This document shows, piece after piece, positions 1-9,800 of a stretch of DNA of 46,182 nt (position 1 is its first letter; the number at the start of each line of letters is the position of its first letter). Where the stretch lies: assembly GCA_000431275.1 (NCBI GenBank), contig HF989212.1, positions 41,575 to 87,756 of the forward strand, in the 5' to 3' direction. This stretch comes from Prevotella sp. CAG:755 (GTDB lineage Bacteria > Bacteroidota > Bacteroidia > Bacteroidales > Bacteroidaceae). A model generated the notes under the pieces. That model had not been told where the DNA came from. It searched no databases and was given only the letters and a program-made list of their open reading frames with translations. The position numbers and the translations under genes are program-made.

Positions 1-126
1 CAGATCGCGGTAAAGCTGCCGTGAATCGGCGTTCAATATGGGTATATGCAAGAACTCAGCTATCTGCAAGCTGAGTTCCGTTTTCCCAACACCTGTCGGG
101 CCTAAAAGCACAAAGAGGGTTTTCAC
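1..126 (-). CDS. miaA: tRNA dimethylallyltransferase MiaA, N-terminal part (runs off the left edge)
   Basis: Only the first 42 codons are present; the gene continues beyond position 1. The translation contains the P-loop GPTGVGKTE at about residues 9-17, followed by [11 protein letters not shown], the substrate-tRNA/DMAPP motif region at the start of MiaA proteins. MiaA transfers a dimethylallyl group to A37 of tRNAs that read UNN codons. I chose a GTG start at 124-126 because it gives [10 protein letters not shown], matching the usual MiaA N-terminus, and an in-frame stop lies about 30 nt upstream. It follows the pRiA4b-ORF3-like gene by about 30 nt and is probably co-transcribed with the lpx genes. 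The family call is firm; the exact start is inferred. Confidence 0.85.
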   Translation of the reverse strand, partial: MKTLFVLLGPTGVGKTELSLQIAEFLHIPILNADSRQLYRDL

Positions 127-156
127 GTTTAGTGGTGCGACCGGATGTAACGAACG

Positions 157-717
157 TCAGCGCCCGTCTTCTGAGACTTCAAAACCCTCGGGGTCAAATT
201 CGTCGCTGTTATACGACTCACTACCATAAAAATCGTCATCCAACCCTTCGTCTACACCGACCCCTGCCCCCTTGGGCGGCATGTCAATAGCAGACAAGTC
301 CTCTATCTGTGTCGGCGCCTTTCCGATAGAACGGACAACTTGCGGTTCGCCTATATGTTGAGCTGGTACTATCTCCACAACATCTAAATAGAACACTCGC
401 TCGGCAAACGGGTCAAAAACATATTCCAGCTTTTGGTCCTCTTCCTCTATCAGTTCATTCAGACGCGTTGTTTCCATAACATAAATGTCTTCTTCGTACG
501 AAGCTCCTCTGTCAAGGCTCATATCCTCTCGCGTCACTTGTTTTTTCCGCTCCCATTCCTCGTCGCAAAGATAGAACGACGTGATCTGGTCGTCGGGATA
601 GCCACACGAAGTGAGAATGACCCGGTTCAGGTCAAGGAACGTAGCGTCGTCTTCTATCAGATACTCACGTAAGAAATTTTCGACTTCGTCTGAAATGAGT
701 TTTATTCTGAACAGCAT
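157..717 (-). CDS. Acidic pRiA4b ORF-3-like (IS1096 TnpR-like passenger family) protein
   Basis: A 186-aa cytoplasmic protein with no signal peptide. The first ~110 residues (MLFRIKLISDEVENFLREYL, then a GYPDDQITSFYLCDEEW segment and a VFDPFAERVFYLDVVEI segment) fit the alpha/beta fold known as plasmid pRiA4b ORF-3-like, recognised here from memory of Bacteroidales proteins at this locus. The last ~50 residues are very acidic and low in complexity (GLDDDFYGSESYNSDEFDPEGFE), probably disordered. It lies 12 nt after lpxA and about 30 nt before miaA, so it belongs to the lpx transcription unit. The biochemical function is unknown. Despite the family's historical name, nothing here suggests mobility. 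Confidence 0.75.
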   Translation of the reverse strand: MLFRIKLISDEVENFLREYLIEDDATFLDLNRVILTSCGYPDDQITSFYLCDEEWERKKQVTREDMSLDRGASYEEDIYVMETTRLNELIEEEDQKLEYVFDPFAERVFYLDVVEIVPAQHIGEPQVVRSIGKAPTQIEDLSAIDMPPKGAGVGVDEGLDDDFYGSESYNSDEFDPEGFEVSEDGR

Positions 718-729
718 AACTCGTACTAT

Positions 730-1503
730 TTATTTAATTATCCCTCGTTTCGACGTTTTCACGAAGTCAAGGATATATTCGATCTCCTTGCTCATCGGCA
801 CTTCCCGCTCAATCTGTGCCAAACACTCGTCACGAAGTTTGCCCCGCTGATAAAGAAGCCGATAAGCGGAATGGATGTTTTCGATCATTTCAGAACTGAA
901 CCCGCGACGTCGCAGACCCACAACGTTCAAGCCGCAGAAAGCCACAGGTTCGCGAGCGGCCATTACGAACGGCGGCACATCCTGACCGGTACGTGTTCCG
1001 CCGCCTATCATCACATAGCTGCCGATTCTGCAAAACTGATGAACAAGAACGGAGGCACTGATTATTGCATAATCGTCCACAATCACCTCGCCCGCTAACT
1101 TTGTCGTATTACCGACGATACAACCGTTACCAACCGTGGCATCATGTGCAATGTGGACGGCCTCCATGAAAAGGTTTCCACTTCCGACGACAGTCTTCCC
1201 TTTCGCTGCCGTCCCACGGTTGATCGTTACGTTTTCACGTATCGTATTATTGTCGCCGATTTCGGCGGTCGTATCTTCACCTTTGAACTTCAAGTCTTGG
1301 GGAATCGCGCCGATGACAGCACCTGGAAAAACAGTATTACCGTTTCCCATGCGCGTTCCGCATAAAATGGTCACGCTATTCATCAGCACGTTATTATCAC
1401 CGATAACAACGTCGCGGTCAACATAACAGAAAGGACCGATCTCACAGTTGTCACCAATCTTGGCGTCGGGATCGATATAGGCTAAGGGACTTATCTTATT
1501 CAT
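730..1503 (-). CDS. lpxA: UDP-N-acetylglucosamine acyltransferase LpxA
   Basis: A 257-aa protein that matches LpxA over its full length. It transfers a 3-hydroxyacyl chain from acyl carrier protein to the 3-OH of UDP-GlcNAc, the first step of lipid A synthesis, in the cytoplasm. The left-handed beta-helix is visible as hexapeptide repeats ([I/V]G-x4) from residue 10 to about 190. The catalytic histidine motif HIAHD lies at about residues 117-121. The helical C-terminal domain starts near VGLRRRGFSSEMI and ends in the typical TSKRGIIK. It sits 6 nt after the lpxC/fabZ stop. Acyl-chain length preference cannot be read with certainty from sequence. Confidence 0.96.
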   Translation of the reverse strand: MNKISPLAYIDPDAKIGDNCEIGPFCYVDRDVVIGDNNVLMNSVTILCGTRMGNGNTVFPGAVIGAIPQDLKFKGEDTTAEIGDNNTIRENVTINRGTAAKGKTVVGSGNLFMEAVHIAHDATVGNGCIVGNTTKLAGEVIVDDYAIISASVLVHQFCRIGSYVMIGGGTRTGQDVPPFVMAAREPVAFCGLNVVGLRRRGFSSEMIENIHSAYRLLYQRGKLRDECLAQIEREVPMSKEIEYILDFVKTSKRGIIK

Positions 1504-1509
1504 AACTGG

Positions 1510-2895
1510 TTACTTGTTTTTCACGATTTGAGCCGTGAACGTAGCTTCACATACGACTTTCTCACCCACAAAGGCAAAGCCTTTCATCGAAGAGATGCCA
1601 TGGCGCAAAGGAGCCAGCAGCTCGACTTTGAAAATGAGCGTATCACCGGGCACTACCTTCTGCCGGAACTTCACGCCGTCGATTTTCAAGAAATAGGTAC
1701 TCCACCGTTCGGGTTCTTCCACCGAGTTGAGTACAAGCAAGCCGCCAGCCTGAGCCATAGCCTCTATCTGCAACACGCCGGGCATGACTGGCTCTTGCGG
1801 GAAATGGCCTTGGAAGAAAGGCTCATTGGTTGTCACATTCTTAATGGCTACTATCGAATTTGCTCCGATTGCGATTACCTTGTCCACAAGCTGCATCGGA
1901 TAGCGGTGAGGAAGCAGTTCGCGGATGCGGTTCACGTCCATCAGCGGAGCCTCGTTGCAGTCATAGTTCGGAGCCTGCACCTCATGCGCCCGGATTTCGC
2001 GACGAATCTGTCGGGCGAACTTGTTATTAATCGTATGGCCGGGCCTCGTGGCTATGATGCGCCCTTTGATCGGACGGCCAATCAATGCCATGTCGCCGAT
2101 GATATCCAGAAGTTTATGGCGGGCGGGCTCATTGTACCAGACCAAGGGCTTGTCATTGATATAGCCAAGTTTCGTAGCGTCCTTATGCTCGACGTTCATG
2201 TAATCGGCCAACTTGTCCAGACTTTCTTGCGGAATCTGCCGTTCGTAGATCACTATGGCATTGTCGAGATCGCCGCCCTTGATGAGACCGGCTTTAAGCA
2301 GAGGCTCAATCTCACGGACAAAGACAAAAGTCCGAGCCGAAGCGATTTCCTTTTCGAAATCCGCCATGTCATCCAGCGTCGCAAACTGGCTGCTCAGGAA
2401 CTGAGAATCGAAAGAGATCATGGCTGTAATCGAGAACTGGTCATCTGGCAGGATGATGATGGACGAATCCGATGTCTCGTCACGCACCTCGATTTTCTTC
2501 TTGATGACGTAGAAGTCCTTCGGAGCATTCTGTTCTTCAATTCCGACACGACTTATGTTTTCTACATATTGCCTGGCACTTCCATCGAGGATTGGGAATT
2601 CCGGACCGTTGACTGTGATCAGGCAGTTGTCAATCCCCATCGCATACAGCGCGGCCATACCGTGCTCAATCGTGCTGCACCGTGCTTCCCCTTTGGCCAC
2701 AACGGTGCCGCGCGAGGTCTCGACTACGTTTTCAGCAATGGCTTCGATCACGGGTTCCCCGTCGAGATCTATCCGTTTTATCTTATACCCGAAGTTCTCC
2801 GGTGCGGGATTGAAGGTCACAGTCAGTTGCAAGCCGGTGTGGAGCCCTTTCCCGAAAAGGGAAAAACTTCCTCTGAGTGTTGTCTGCTTCAACAT
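1510..2895 (-). CDS. lpxC/fabZ: Bifunctional LpxC-FabZ fusion: UDP-3-O-acyl-GlcNAc deacetylase / 3-hydroxyacyl-ACP dehydratase
   Basis: A 461-aa two-domain fusion typical of Bacteroidota. Residues 1 to ~305 are LpxC, the zinc deacetylase that commits the pathway to lipid A. Expected zinc ligands are visible as H78 ([14 protein letters not shown]), H260 and D264 ([11 protein letters not shown]), with the catalytic-base histidine H287 in RPGHTINN. Residues ~318-461 are FabZ, a hot-dog-fold dehydratase of fatty acid synthesis, with the [10 protein letters not shown] segment, catalytic H364 in FFQGHFP and E378 in LQIEAMAQ. Joining the two activities couples lipid A and phospholipid supply from the shared 3-hydroxyacyl-ACP pool. 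It lies 5 nt downstream of lpxD. Both domains look intact. Confidence 0.97.
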   Translation of the reverse strand: MLKQTTLRGSFSLFGKGLHTGLQLTVTFNPAPENFGYKIKRIDLDGEPVIEAIAENVVETSRGTVVAKGEARCSTIEHGMAALYAMGIDNCLITVNGPEFPILDGSARQYVENISRVGIEEQNAPKDFYVIKKKIEVRDETSDSSIIILPDDQFSITAMISFDSQFLSSQFATLDDMADFEKEIASARTFVFVREIEPLLKAGLIKGGDLDNAIVIYERQIPQESLDKLADYMNVEHKDATKLGYINDKPLVWYNEPARHKLLDIIGDMALIGRPIKGRIIATRPGHTINNKFARQIRREIRAHEVQAPNYDCNEAPLMDVNRIRELLPHRYPMQLVDKVIAIGANSIVAIKNVTTNEPFFQGHFPQEPVMPGVLQIEAMAQAGGLLVLNSVEEPERWSTYFLKIDGVKFRQKVVPGDTLIFKVELLAPLRHGISSMKGFAFVGEKVVCEATFTAQIVKNK

Positions 2896-2900
2896 GGGTT

Positions 2901-3944
2901 TTACTTTTCAAGTTGTTTCTTCAACGCGTCGAGCTCTGCCTGCAATTGGTTCAGCTGCGCGTACATTTCTGGCAATTTCTTATAGACGACGCTCGAACGA
3001 GCGAAATTGTGAGCATCAATGGCGGGTGACCCCTGTACGGTCACGTGCCCCTTGCGCAGACTGCCCGCGATGCCGGCTTGCGCGCCGGAACGGACCTCGT
3101 CGCCGATTACGGCATGGCCGGCTATGCCGACCTGTCCGCCAAACATGCACCACCTGCCGATCTTAGTGGAACCGGCTACACCAACTTGGGCGGACATGAC
3201 AGTATGCTCTCCCACCTCGCAGTTATGGGCTATCTGCACGAGATTGTCAAGCTTTACGCCCCGATGGACGACAGTATGCCCCATTGTGGAACGGTCCACG
3301 CAGGCATTAGCTCCAATCTCCACATCATCTTCGACAACGACAATGCCCAGCTGGGGGATTTTCTCATAACCTTCGGCCGTAGGTGCGAAGCCGAAGCCAT
3401 CGGCTCCGATCACGCATCCGGAATGCAGGATTACGCGATTACCTAACCGGCAACCATGATAGACCGACACGTTGGGATAGAGCACGCAGTCCTCTCCCAC
3501 CTCGGCGCCTTCCTCCAACACCACGTGGGCATAGAGCTGAGTGCCGTTGCCCACCTTCACGCCCTTGCCGATATATGCGAACGGCGCGACATAGCAGTCT
3601 GCACCCACACTGGCCGTCTCATCCACATAGGCCAGAGGGCTGATACCGGTGCGTTTCTGCACGGTACGCTCGTAAAGTGTCATGAGCGACGCGATTGCGG
3701 CATACGCGTCATCCACTTTTATCAATGTTGCAGAGACCGGCTTCTCAGGAGAGAAACTGCGGTTTACGAGCACGATAGAGGATTGAGTTTCGTAAAGGTA
3801 AGGCTCATACTTCGGATTGGCCAAAAAAGAAATGGCCTCCGGCTGGCCCTCCTCGATCTTCGCGAACGTCCGTACGACAGCCTTGGCGTCGCCGACGATG
3901 TCGCCGTGCAAGTATGCGGCTATCTGCTCTGCGGTAAATTTCAT
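2901..3944 (-). CDS. lpxD: UDP-3-O-acylglucosamine N-acyltransferase LpxD
   Basis: A 347-aa protein, normal length for LpxD, which N-acylates UDP-3-O-acyl-glucosamine, the third step of lipid A synthesis. The N-terminal uridine-binding domain (residues 1 to ~100, including [10 protein letters not shown]) is followed by a left-handed beta-helix of hexapeptide repeats (about 105-310). The catalytic histidine is probably H240 in [12 protein letters not shown]. The C-terminal helix ([20 protein letters not shown]) fits the trimer-forming, ACP-binding tail. It is the first gene of the lpx operon, with a promoter-like element 22 nt upstream of its ATG. Confidence 0.96.
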   Translation of the reverse strand: MKFTAEQIAAYLHGDIVGDAKAVVRTFAKIEEGQPEAISFLANPKYEPYLYETQSSIVLVNRSFSPEKPVSATLIKVDDAYAAIASLMTLYERTVQKRTGISPLAYVDETASVGADCYVAPFAYIGKGVKVGNGTQLYAHVVLEEGAEVGEDCVLYPNVSVYHGCRLGNRVILHSGCVIGADGFGFAPTAEGYEKIPQLGIVVVEDDVEIGANACVDRSTMGHTVVHRGVKLDNLVQIAHNCEVGEHTVMSAQVGVAGSTKIGRWCMFGGQVGIAGHAVIGDEVRSGAQAGIAGSLRKGHVTVQGSPAIDAHNFARSSVVYKKLPEMYAQLNQLQAELDALKKQLEK

Positions 3945-3966
3945 GATATGCTTTCTATTATTAACG

Positions 3967-3974
3967 CAAAAATA
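3967..3974 (-). promoter_or_regulatory. Putative -7 element of the lpx operon promoter
   Basis: On the minus strand the sequence TATTTTTG matches the Bacteroidetes -7 consensus TAnnTTTG and would start transcription near 3960, about 15 nt before the lpxD ATG. No clear TTTG/TTG -33 element lies at the ideal distance, so this rests on one box plus position. Confidence 0.45.
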
Positions 3975-4632
3975 GTAAAGTTTACTGACATACCGGTAGA
4001 GCGGACGTGAAAAAATAAATGTTTAATATCATAGCGCCAACGCTGGCACCTCAAAACTTGACCGGTAATGAAACGACCGATGACACTTATCCACATCTGC
4101 ATGTGCGCCCACAATGCAGGAAAGACTACACTTCTTGTCCCTAAATGGCATGGCCGCGGTACCACGAACGGAATGCATATCACGGATAACATTTATCCCT
4201 CACTCCTTCAAAAAGGCTCCTTCTGCTCATGGGTAACGACGGCAGACTATCGCCGCCCCCCGCGCAGCCAATTGTGCGACGCAAACATACACACTGTGCT
4301 GGGAAATAACCATACAACATAAATGTCAACCGCGCCCTTCATACACCCATCCCTGTTCGCACAATACAAGTGCTTGACGAAAAAGATAGGACAGCAGATG
4401 AAGCCATAAAGTATACTGTTAGGAAAAAATGAAGTAGCGACAGAAAACGCTGGGACACTGACTGTGGGAACAATCAGGGTGACTGAAATCCTGAGTTCTT
4501 CGGCGGCATCAAGTATGGGCCTGGATTTAGAAGCAGGCCATACCCCGACTTAAACGTCCTAATCCATATATCCTGCGACAGCAGTAAAAAAATCACACCG
4601 ATAGAAAGAATCCCTCAGTATAGGCATAAAAG
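3975..4632. other. Gene-free stretch between the lpx promoter and the SusCD operon terminator
   Basis: Short open frames here (for example 4068-4322 plus and 3941-4192 minus) have no recognisable motif, poor composition and no promoter, so I do not call them. The one structure I see is an imperfect hairpin at 4513-4543 (GTATGG-bulge-CCTG pairing with CAGG-CCATAC, 10-nt loop) without a T-run. It may be decayed sequence. Confidence 0.5.
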
Positions 4633-4672
4633 AAACAAGCGGATGACGTCATCTGCCGTCACCCGCTTGTTT
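4633..4672 (-). terminator. Rho-independent terminator of the fasciclin/SusCD operon
   Basis: A perfect 10-bp stem (AAACAAGCGG / CCGCTTGTTT) is continued, after one mismatch, by a 5-bp inner stem (TGACG / CGTCA) with an 8-nt loop. On the minus strand it is followed by a T-rich stretch (TTTCTTTTATG). It starts 20 nt after the last SusD stop codon. Confidence 0.85.
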
Positions 4673-4691
4673 ATCTGCCTGTCACAAAGAA

Positions 4692-6824
4692 TCAGGGATT
4701 CTGTAAGTACCAGTTCTGCGTATTGAGCAGCAGGGAATACAGCGTCTCGTTCTTCTGTGTGGGATTTTCATACGGAGCCAAGTCCTCATCGCGACGCGAA
4801 ATCTTCCATGCGAACCATTCCGTGCCATAACCAGAATTACTCATGTTCTTGTGGTCGGCAATACGTTGCAGGTCACCGAAACGATATCCTTCGAACGCGG
4901 TTTCAAGCGCGAGCTCATCCACGATGAGGTCTTCCACTGCATTCTGGGCGTCCTTGTTCGGACCTTCGTACGGCGGTTCGATAGCGTCGTCGTTGCCCGT
5001 TCCATCGCCGTCATCAGTCGTTTGGTCACCCTCAGTCTGACGGAGGAAGCGTTTGGCAGCTTCCGCACCTGCACTGGGATTCTGCGTCACACGGGTCTTC
5101 TCGTCGCTAATACGTTGTGCGACGACCTTATTGAACGTATAAAGCGTATCCTCTACATCGATACCTCCACAACCCAGACTGTGGATACCAATCACGTTGT
5201 CCGTAGGCATCATGCCGACGTTCAAGAACGCAGTCGCCATCCGGGCACGACGCAACTCGTCTATGCCAATCTGGGCACGGCCTTCAATCGTTGTAGAATC
5301 AAGATAATAGACACGTTCCAGCTGGCCGTTTGCATTGACTTTCGTGCTATCCAACATCGTGGGCAGGTTGCCAGGAATCAGACCATGGCTCAGGATGGCA
5401 AAGGCATGCTGCGGGAAACCTGCACGGTTGAGGGCCTCTGCATAACGAAGGTATATCAAAGATGTGCGATAAACCGGTATGCAATAGTGGAAAGAGAAGC
5501 CACTCGACCCAAACGAATTGACGTTCGAAGCCGGACAGAACTTGTGGATAAAGCGGTCGCGGTTCATCGTACCGTCGCTGGACTGCACCCTCACGGTAGG
5601 AGCAGAACCATCTACGCGTGCGTCTCCGGCATTCTCATAGTAGTCCAGTTCAGCCTGCGTCACACCTCTTGTGTTTTCACCGGCGTACATCTGTGCTGCA
5701 TTCAAACGCATATAAGCCGTGGAAGGTATCAACTGGCGATACTGCTCCGACGCCGTCGGCGTGATGCTACCTGTGATGTCGGTCTGCTCAGTTCCGTCAT
5801 CACCCGTACTTACGTCTACGGATTGGTTCGAAGACAACTCAAAACCGTAAATCTGCTGAACATCAGTCAAGACTGTACCCATCGTGCTTACGGCACAAGA
5901 AGGAATCACCGTGACCAGTTCACCTCTCCCGTACTGGCTGAATACAGAAGCCCATGAACTTACGCTCGATCTGTACGATTCCTCGTCCGTTCCTTGTGAG
6001 AACACATCGAACGTAGCCGCACGCGACCTGGTGATAGCCAAATCATTGTCTGTGATGTAATTGTAGTAGTACGTAGCTGCCTGCACATAGTCCATAGAGT
6101 CCTTAGCGCCGAACAGGTACAAGTCACCCATAACCAAATCGGCCGGGAACATGCACAGCTGAGAGTTTATCGTCGTGTTCGTAGCGTTGTAGGTATTATA
6201 GGAACGATACGAGGGCAATCCGTAATGGTCGCTCCACCGATAAGCCTGTTCGAGGTTATCTGAGAGAAGCAAGCTCAACAAGTTGGAACGTGTAGCCTTC
6301 GGCGCCGTATTTTCCCATCCTGTATTGGCATTATCCACAGGTTCCGTGATGAAAGGCACCGAACCGTAGTTCTGCACCAACTGCATATAGACCCATGCGC
6401 GAATCATCTGTACCTGCGCGTATTCACGACGCATGTAATACGTGTCGTTCATCAACGCATTGGTGTCCACCCGGGCGAAATAGAAATTACACTGATTGAT
6501 CACCTTATAGTAGGCTGACCGGTCCAGCAAACCACTCGACCCGTTGGCGGCAGGCTGATAGTTGGCGATTTCATAAACGGAATCACTCACATACAAGCCC
6601 GTAGACGTCAGGTCACCACGTGCTTCGCCAAGAATTACGGTGCGCTCAGCAATGTCTTGTACCGATTTCAGTATACCATGGAAGTTGTACACCGTATCGG
6701 TAATTGCTGCGCCTCCGTCGACATTGTTGGTCATGTCGGGGGACAACATGTCCTCGCACGAAGTAGCCACAGTGCCAGTGCAAAGAAGTGCAAGCAATGC
6801 ACCTATAATAGAAGTCTTTTTCAT
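4692..6824 (-). CDS. SusD/RagB-family outer-membrane lipoprotein (second pair)
   Basis: A 710-aa SusD-like lipoprotein. It begins MKKTSIIGALLALL with a lipobox ending ATSC, then acidic residues (CEDML). SusD proteins cap the SusC barrel on the cell surface and bind the nutrient. The TPR-like helical core is suggested by VQMIRAWVYMQLVQNYGSVP, a canonical SusD segment near residue 130, and the typical C-terminal EGYRFGDLQRIADH followed by KISRRDEDLAPYENP. It is longer than most SusD proteins (often 500-600 aa). Part of the excess is an acidic, low-complexity loop (EGDQTTDDGDGTGNDDAIEP) close to the C-terminal region. I use the ATG at 6822-6824; the frame also has a TTG nine bases upstream. It is the last gene of the operon, 13 nt after its SusC. 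Confidence 0.92.
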   Translation of the reverse strand: MKKTSIIGALLALLCTGTVATSCEDMLSPDMTNNVDGGAAITDTVYNFHGILKSVQDIAERTVILGEARGDLTSTGLYVSDSVYEIANYQPAANGSSGLLDRSAYYKVINQCNFYFARVDTNALMNDTYYMRREYAQVQMIRAWVYMQLVQNYGSVPFITEPVDNANTGWENTAPKATRSNLLSLLLSDNLEQAYRWSDHYGLPSYRSYNTYNATNTTINSQLCMFPADLVMGDLYLFGAKDSMDYVQAATYYYNYITDNDLAITRSRAATFDVFSQGTDEESYRSSVSSWASVFSQYGRGELVTVIPSCAVSTMGTVLTDVQQIYGFELSSNQSVDVSTGDDGTEQTDITGSITPTASEQYRQLIPSTAYMRLNAAQMYAGENTRGVTQAELDYYENAGDARVDGSAPTVRVQSSDGTMNRDRFIHKFCPASNVNSFGSSGFSFHYCIPVYRTSLIYLRYAEALNRAGFPQHAFAILSHGLIPGNLPTMLDSTKVNANGQLERVYYLDSTTIEGRAQIGIDELRRARMATAFLNVGMMPTDNVIGIHSLGCGGIDVEDTLYTFNKVVAQRISDEKTRVTQNPSAGAEAAKRFLRQTEGDQTTDDGDGTGNDDAIEPPYEGPNKDAQNAVEDLIVDELALETAFEGYRFGDLQRIADHKNMSNSGYGTEWFAWKISRRDEDLAPYENPTQKNETLYSLLLNTQNWYLQNP

Positions 6825-6837
6825 ATCAGACAAATTG

Positions 6838-9800
6838 TTACAAGTTAATCGTTACACCCAAATTAAAGTTACAACTTTGCGGCAAGTAGCCAGCATCGAT
6901 TCCTTGCGACAGGACGCTGTTGCTGCACGAAACTTCCGGGTCTAGACCTAAATACTTCGTGACAGTGAAGACATTGTTGGCTTCGCCCCAGACGGACAGA
7001 CTTTGCAACCACGAGACATTAACCGGAATGCGGTAGGTCAGGCGGATCTTTTTCAGTTTCAGATAAGACCCGTCTTCAATCCAACGATCCGAGAAGCGCT
7101 CGTTGTTCACCCAGTCGCTGCTGGTCGCTGAGACGGCACGGGGGACGTCGGTTACTTGTCCGTCATATCTCCAACGGTTCACCAAAGCAGTCGTCTGATT
7201 CCAGCTGGTGTTTCCACCTTCCAACTGCGAACGCTGGTAGTTGAAGATGTCATTGCCCAACGAGTACTTAAACATGACGTCCAACGTCAGGTCTTTCCAG
7301 GAAAGACGGGTTGCGAAGTTACCGTATATATCCGGGTTCGGGTCACCAATCTTCACCATATCGGACTCATCAATCCATCCATCACCGTTCTGGTCAACGA
7401 AATGTACGTCACCGGCCTTAAACTCACGATAGGGATCGTTCGTCAAACCTGTCGGATAACGCAAGCCCGCTTCCTGTGCCTCCTCAGCCGAAGCAAAGAC
7501 GCCTTGCGTCTGATAACCGTAGAAGACACCGGCAGCCTCGCCGACAGCGGTCAGCACATTGTCCGTTCCGTAGATGGAGCTTGTGTACCCATTGACCGTC
7601 TTATACGGATCGCCGACTTGCTGGCCTCTATCATCCAAACGGTAATACTCGATGGTGTTTGAGCCAGGAAGCTGGGTAATCTCATTCTTATAATGACCGA
7701 CGGAACCGCTGACTTCCCAACGCCAGTCTCTTTTGTTGATGAGCACGGCGCTGAGGTTAGCATTCACACCGATGTTCTTCATGGCACCACCGTTGGACCA
7801 TATGAACGGAAGACCTGTGATATCGCTCACGGCCTGCTGGGTCAACAGGTTGGAAATCTTACTGCGATAGAAGTTCACACCGAACATGAGGCGGTTGTTC
7901 AGCAAGGCACCTTCCAAGCCGACATTCACACGGCGATTGGTTTCCCACTGTATGGTAGGATTCTGAATGTTGGAGAGCAACAATGCCGTGGCCTCGCCGA
8001 AGAACTCAACATTAGAGAAGTAGGTCCGGCTAGCATAATAGTCAATGTTGTCGTTACCGGTCTCCTCATAGCCAACCATCAACTTCAAATAGTTGATAGG
8101 CTTCACGTTAAACCAAGACTCGGACGAAATCAACCATGCTGCCTGGACTGAGGGGAAGAAGCCCCAACGGACACCGGCGAGCTTGATGCCTTCCGCTGCG
8201 TCACGGCCAAAGCGTGAGGAGGATTCCATCGTTGCCAAAGCCTGAATGAAATAGCGGTTCTTGTAGTTGTACTCGGCATTCAGATAATAGGCCAAGTTCA
8301 TCCATTTGTCCGTCGTACCTCCATAGGTCTTGGGGTTGAGTGTCATCGACATATTGGGCATCTTGTCGTTCGAGTTGTTATAGCCTCGAGCGTAGCTGTC
8401 CGTAAATGTGTACGACGACAGGCGGAAACCACCGAATGCATGAACGGAATGCGCTCCAAAGTTCTGATTCCAGTCAATACGGAAATCGTTATAAAGCGTA
8501 GTTTCTTTTCCGAACTGTGAGGCCAACACGCTATTGATCGAACCTAACCCGTCAACGAACTTGTCAGGCGTACCGTTACGAGGCATATAATACTTCTCGT
8601 TATTACGGTTGATTATATAACTGAACCTGTCGCTGATTGTCCAATACTTGCCAATCGTATACTGAGGATTAACATTGATACTGAACTGTGTCTGCTCCAT
8701 GAAGTTCTTGTTGTCGCCCTGTCCGTTCAGCAAAATCCAATACGGATTTGCCAAAGCCTGGTCGCCAAACTCAGAAGCAAAATTGAACGGGTTCGTAGCA
8801 TCGCTGGTTACGTTGTCTTTACCGGCATACACATCCATGCTCTGCCGCAAGGTCATGGTTTCCGGATCCATGAAGTACTGGTAGGGACTGATGAACGGCG
8901 CCTGAATCAGACCAAGCACATTCGGAGATGAGATGTTCCGGTCGTCATAAGACGAAGCCCAACCATTATCACGGACATTGGCAGAAGTACGGACGAACGA
9001 AATGTCGAACTTAGTCGTAAAATTGTTAAACAACAGAATGTCCGTGTTGAAACGGATGTTCAGGCGATCGAAATCGTTTTCTTTGGCGGTAGCGTCAGCT
9101 TTTGTGTATCCCAATGACAAACGGTACATGGCCACGTCGTCACCACCGTCGACATTGATACGGTAGTTCTGCGTGAAAGAGTTCTGATACAGGTCTTTCT
9201 GCCAGTCTGTATTGTTATGGAACAAACGGTAATAAGCATAATTGGGGTCCTCGTTCAGGAACTTGATGTTGCTAACCGCGTAAGGGTTCTGCTGGATGTA
9301 ATTGGTCGTACCGATATACTCGGTCAGATAGCTGCGATACTGGTCGGCATTCATCATGGACAGCTTCGAGGGATTCAGCTCAAATCCGCCATACACACGC
9401 ACGTTGATGCGCGTGGCCATGCTCTTTCCACGCTTCGTTGTAATTTCGATCACACCGTTCGAAGCTTTCGCTCCATACAACGCAGTACCATTGTTCAATA
9501 CTTTTACTTGCTCGATATCCTCGACGTCGAGCAAATTGAACAAATTGTTATAATATCCGTCGTGAAGCGTTGTGCGGTCATACTGCATGTCCCAAATCAC
9601 ACCATCCACAACGACCAACGGTTGAGCGATGGAGTTCAGAGAGTTGATACCGTTGATGAACATGGCAGCACCCTGAGCAGGAAGTCCACCACGGGACACG
9701 ACGCGGAGCGTGCTGTTCAACGTGTTTTCCACTTCACTCTCAACGGAAATCGCGCTCGAATTATCAATCGTTGCTGCCGGATTGGACACCAAGGCTGTTC

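Noticed and set aside
1528..2985. Long plus-strand open frame (485 codons) opposite lpxC/fabZ
   Set aside because: It is antisense to a protein with clear catalytic motifs, carries no recognisable domain, and is a by-product of codon composition.
3941..4192. Minus-strand frame upstream of lpxD
   Set aside because: It overlaps the lpxD start and the promoter box, and has no family resemblance.
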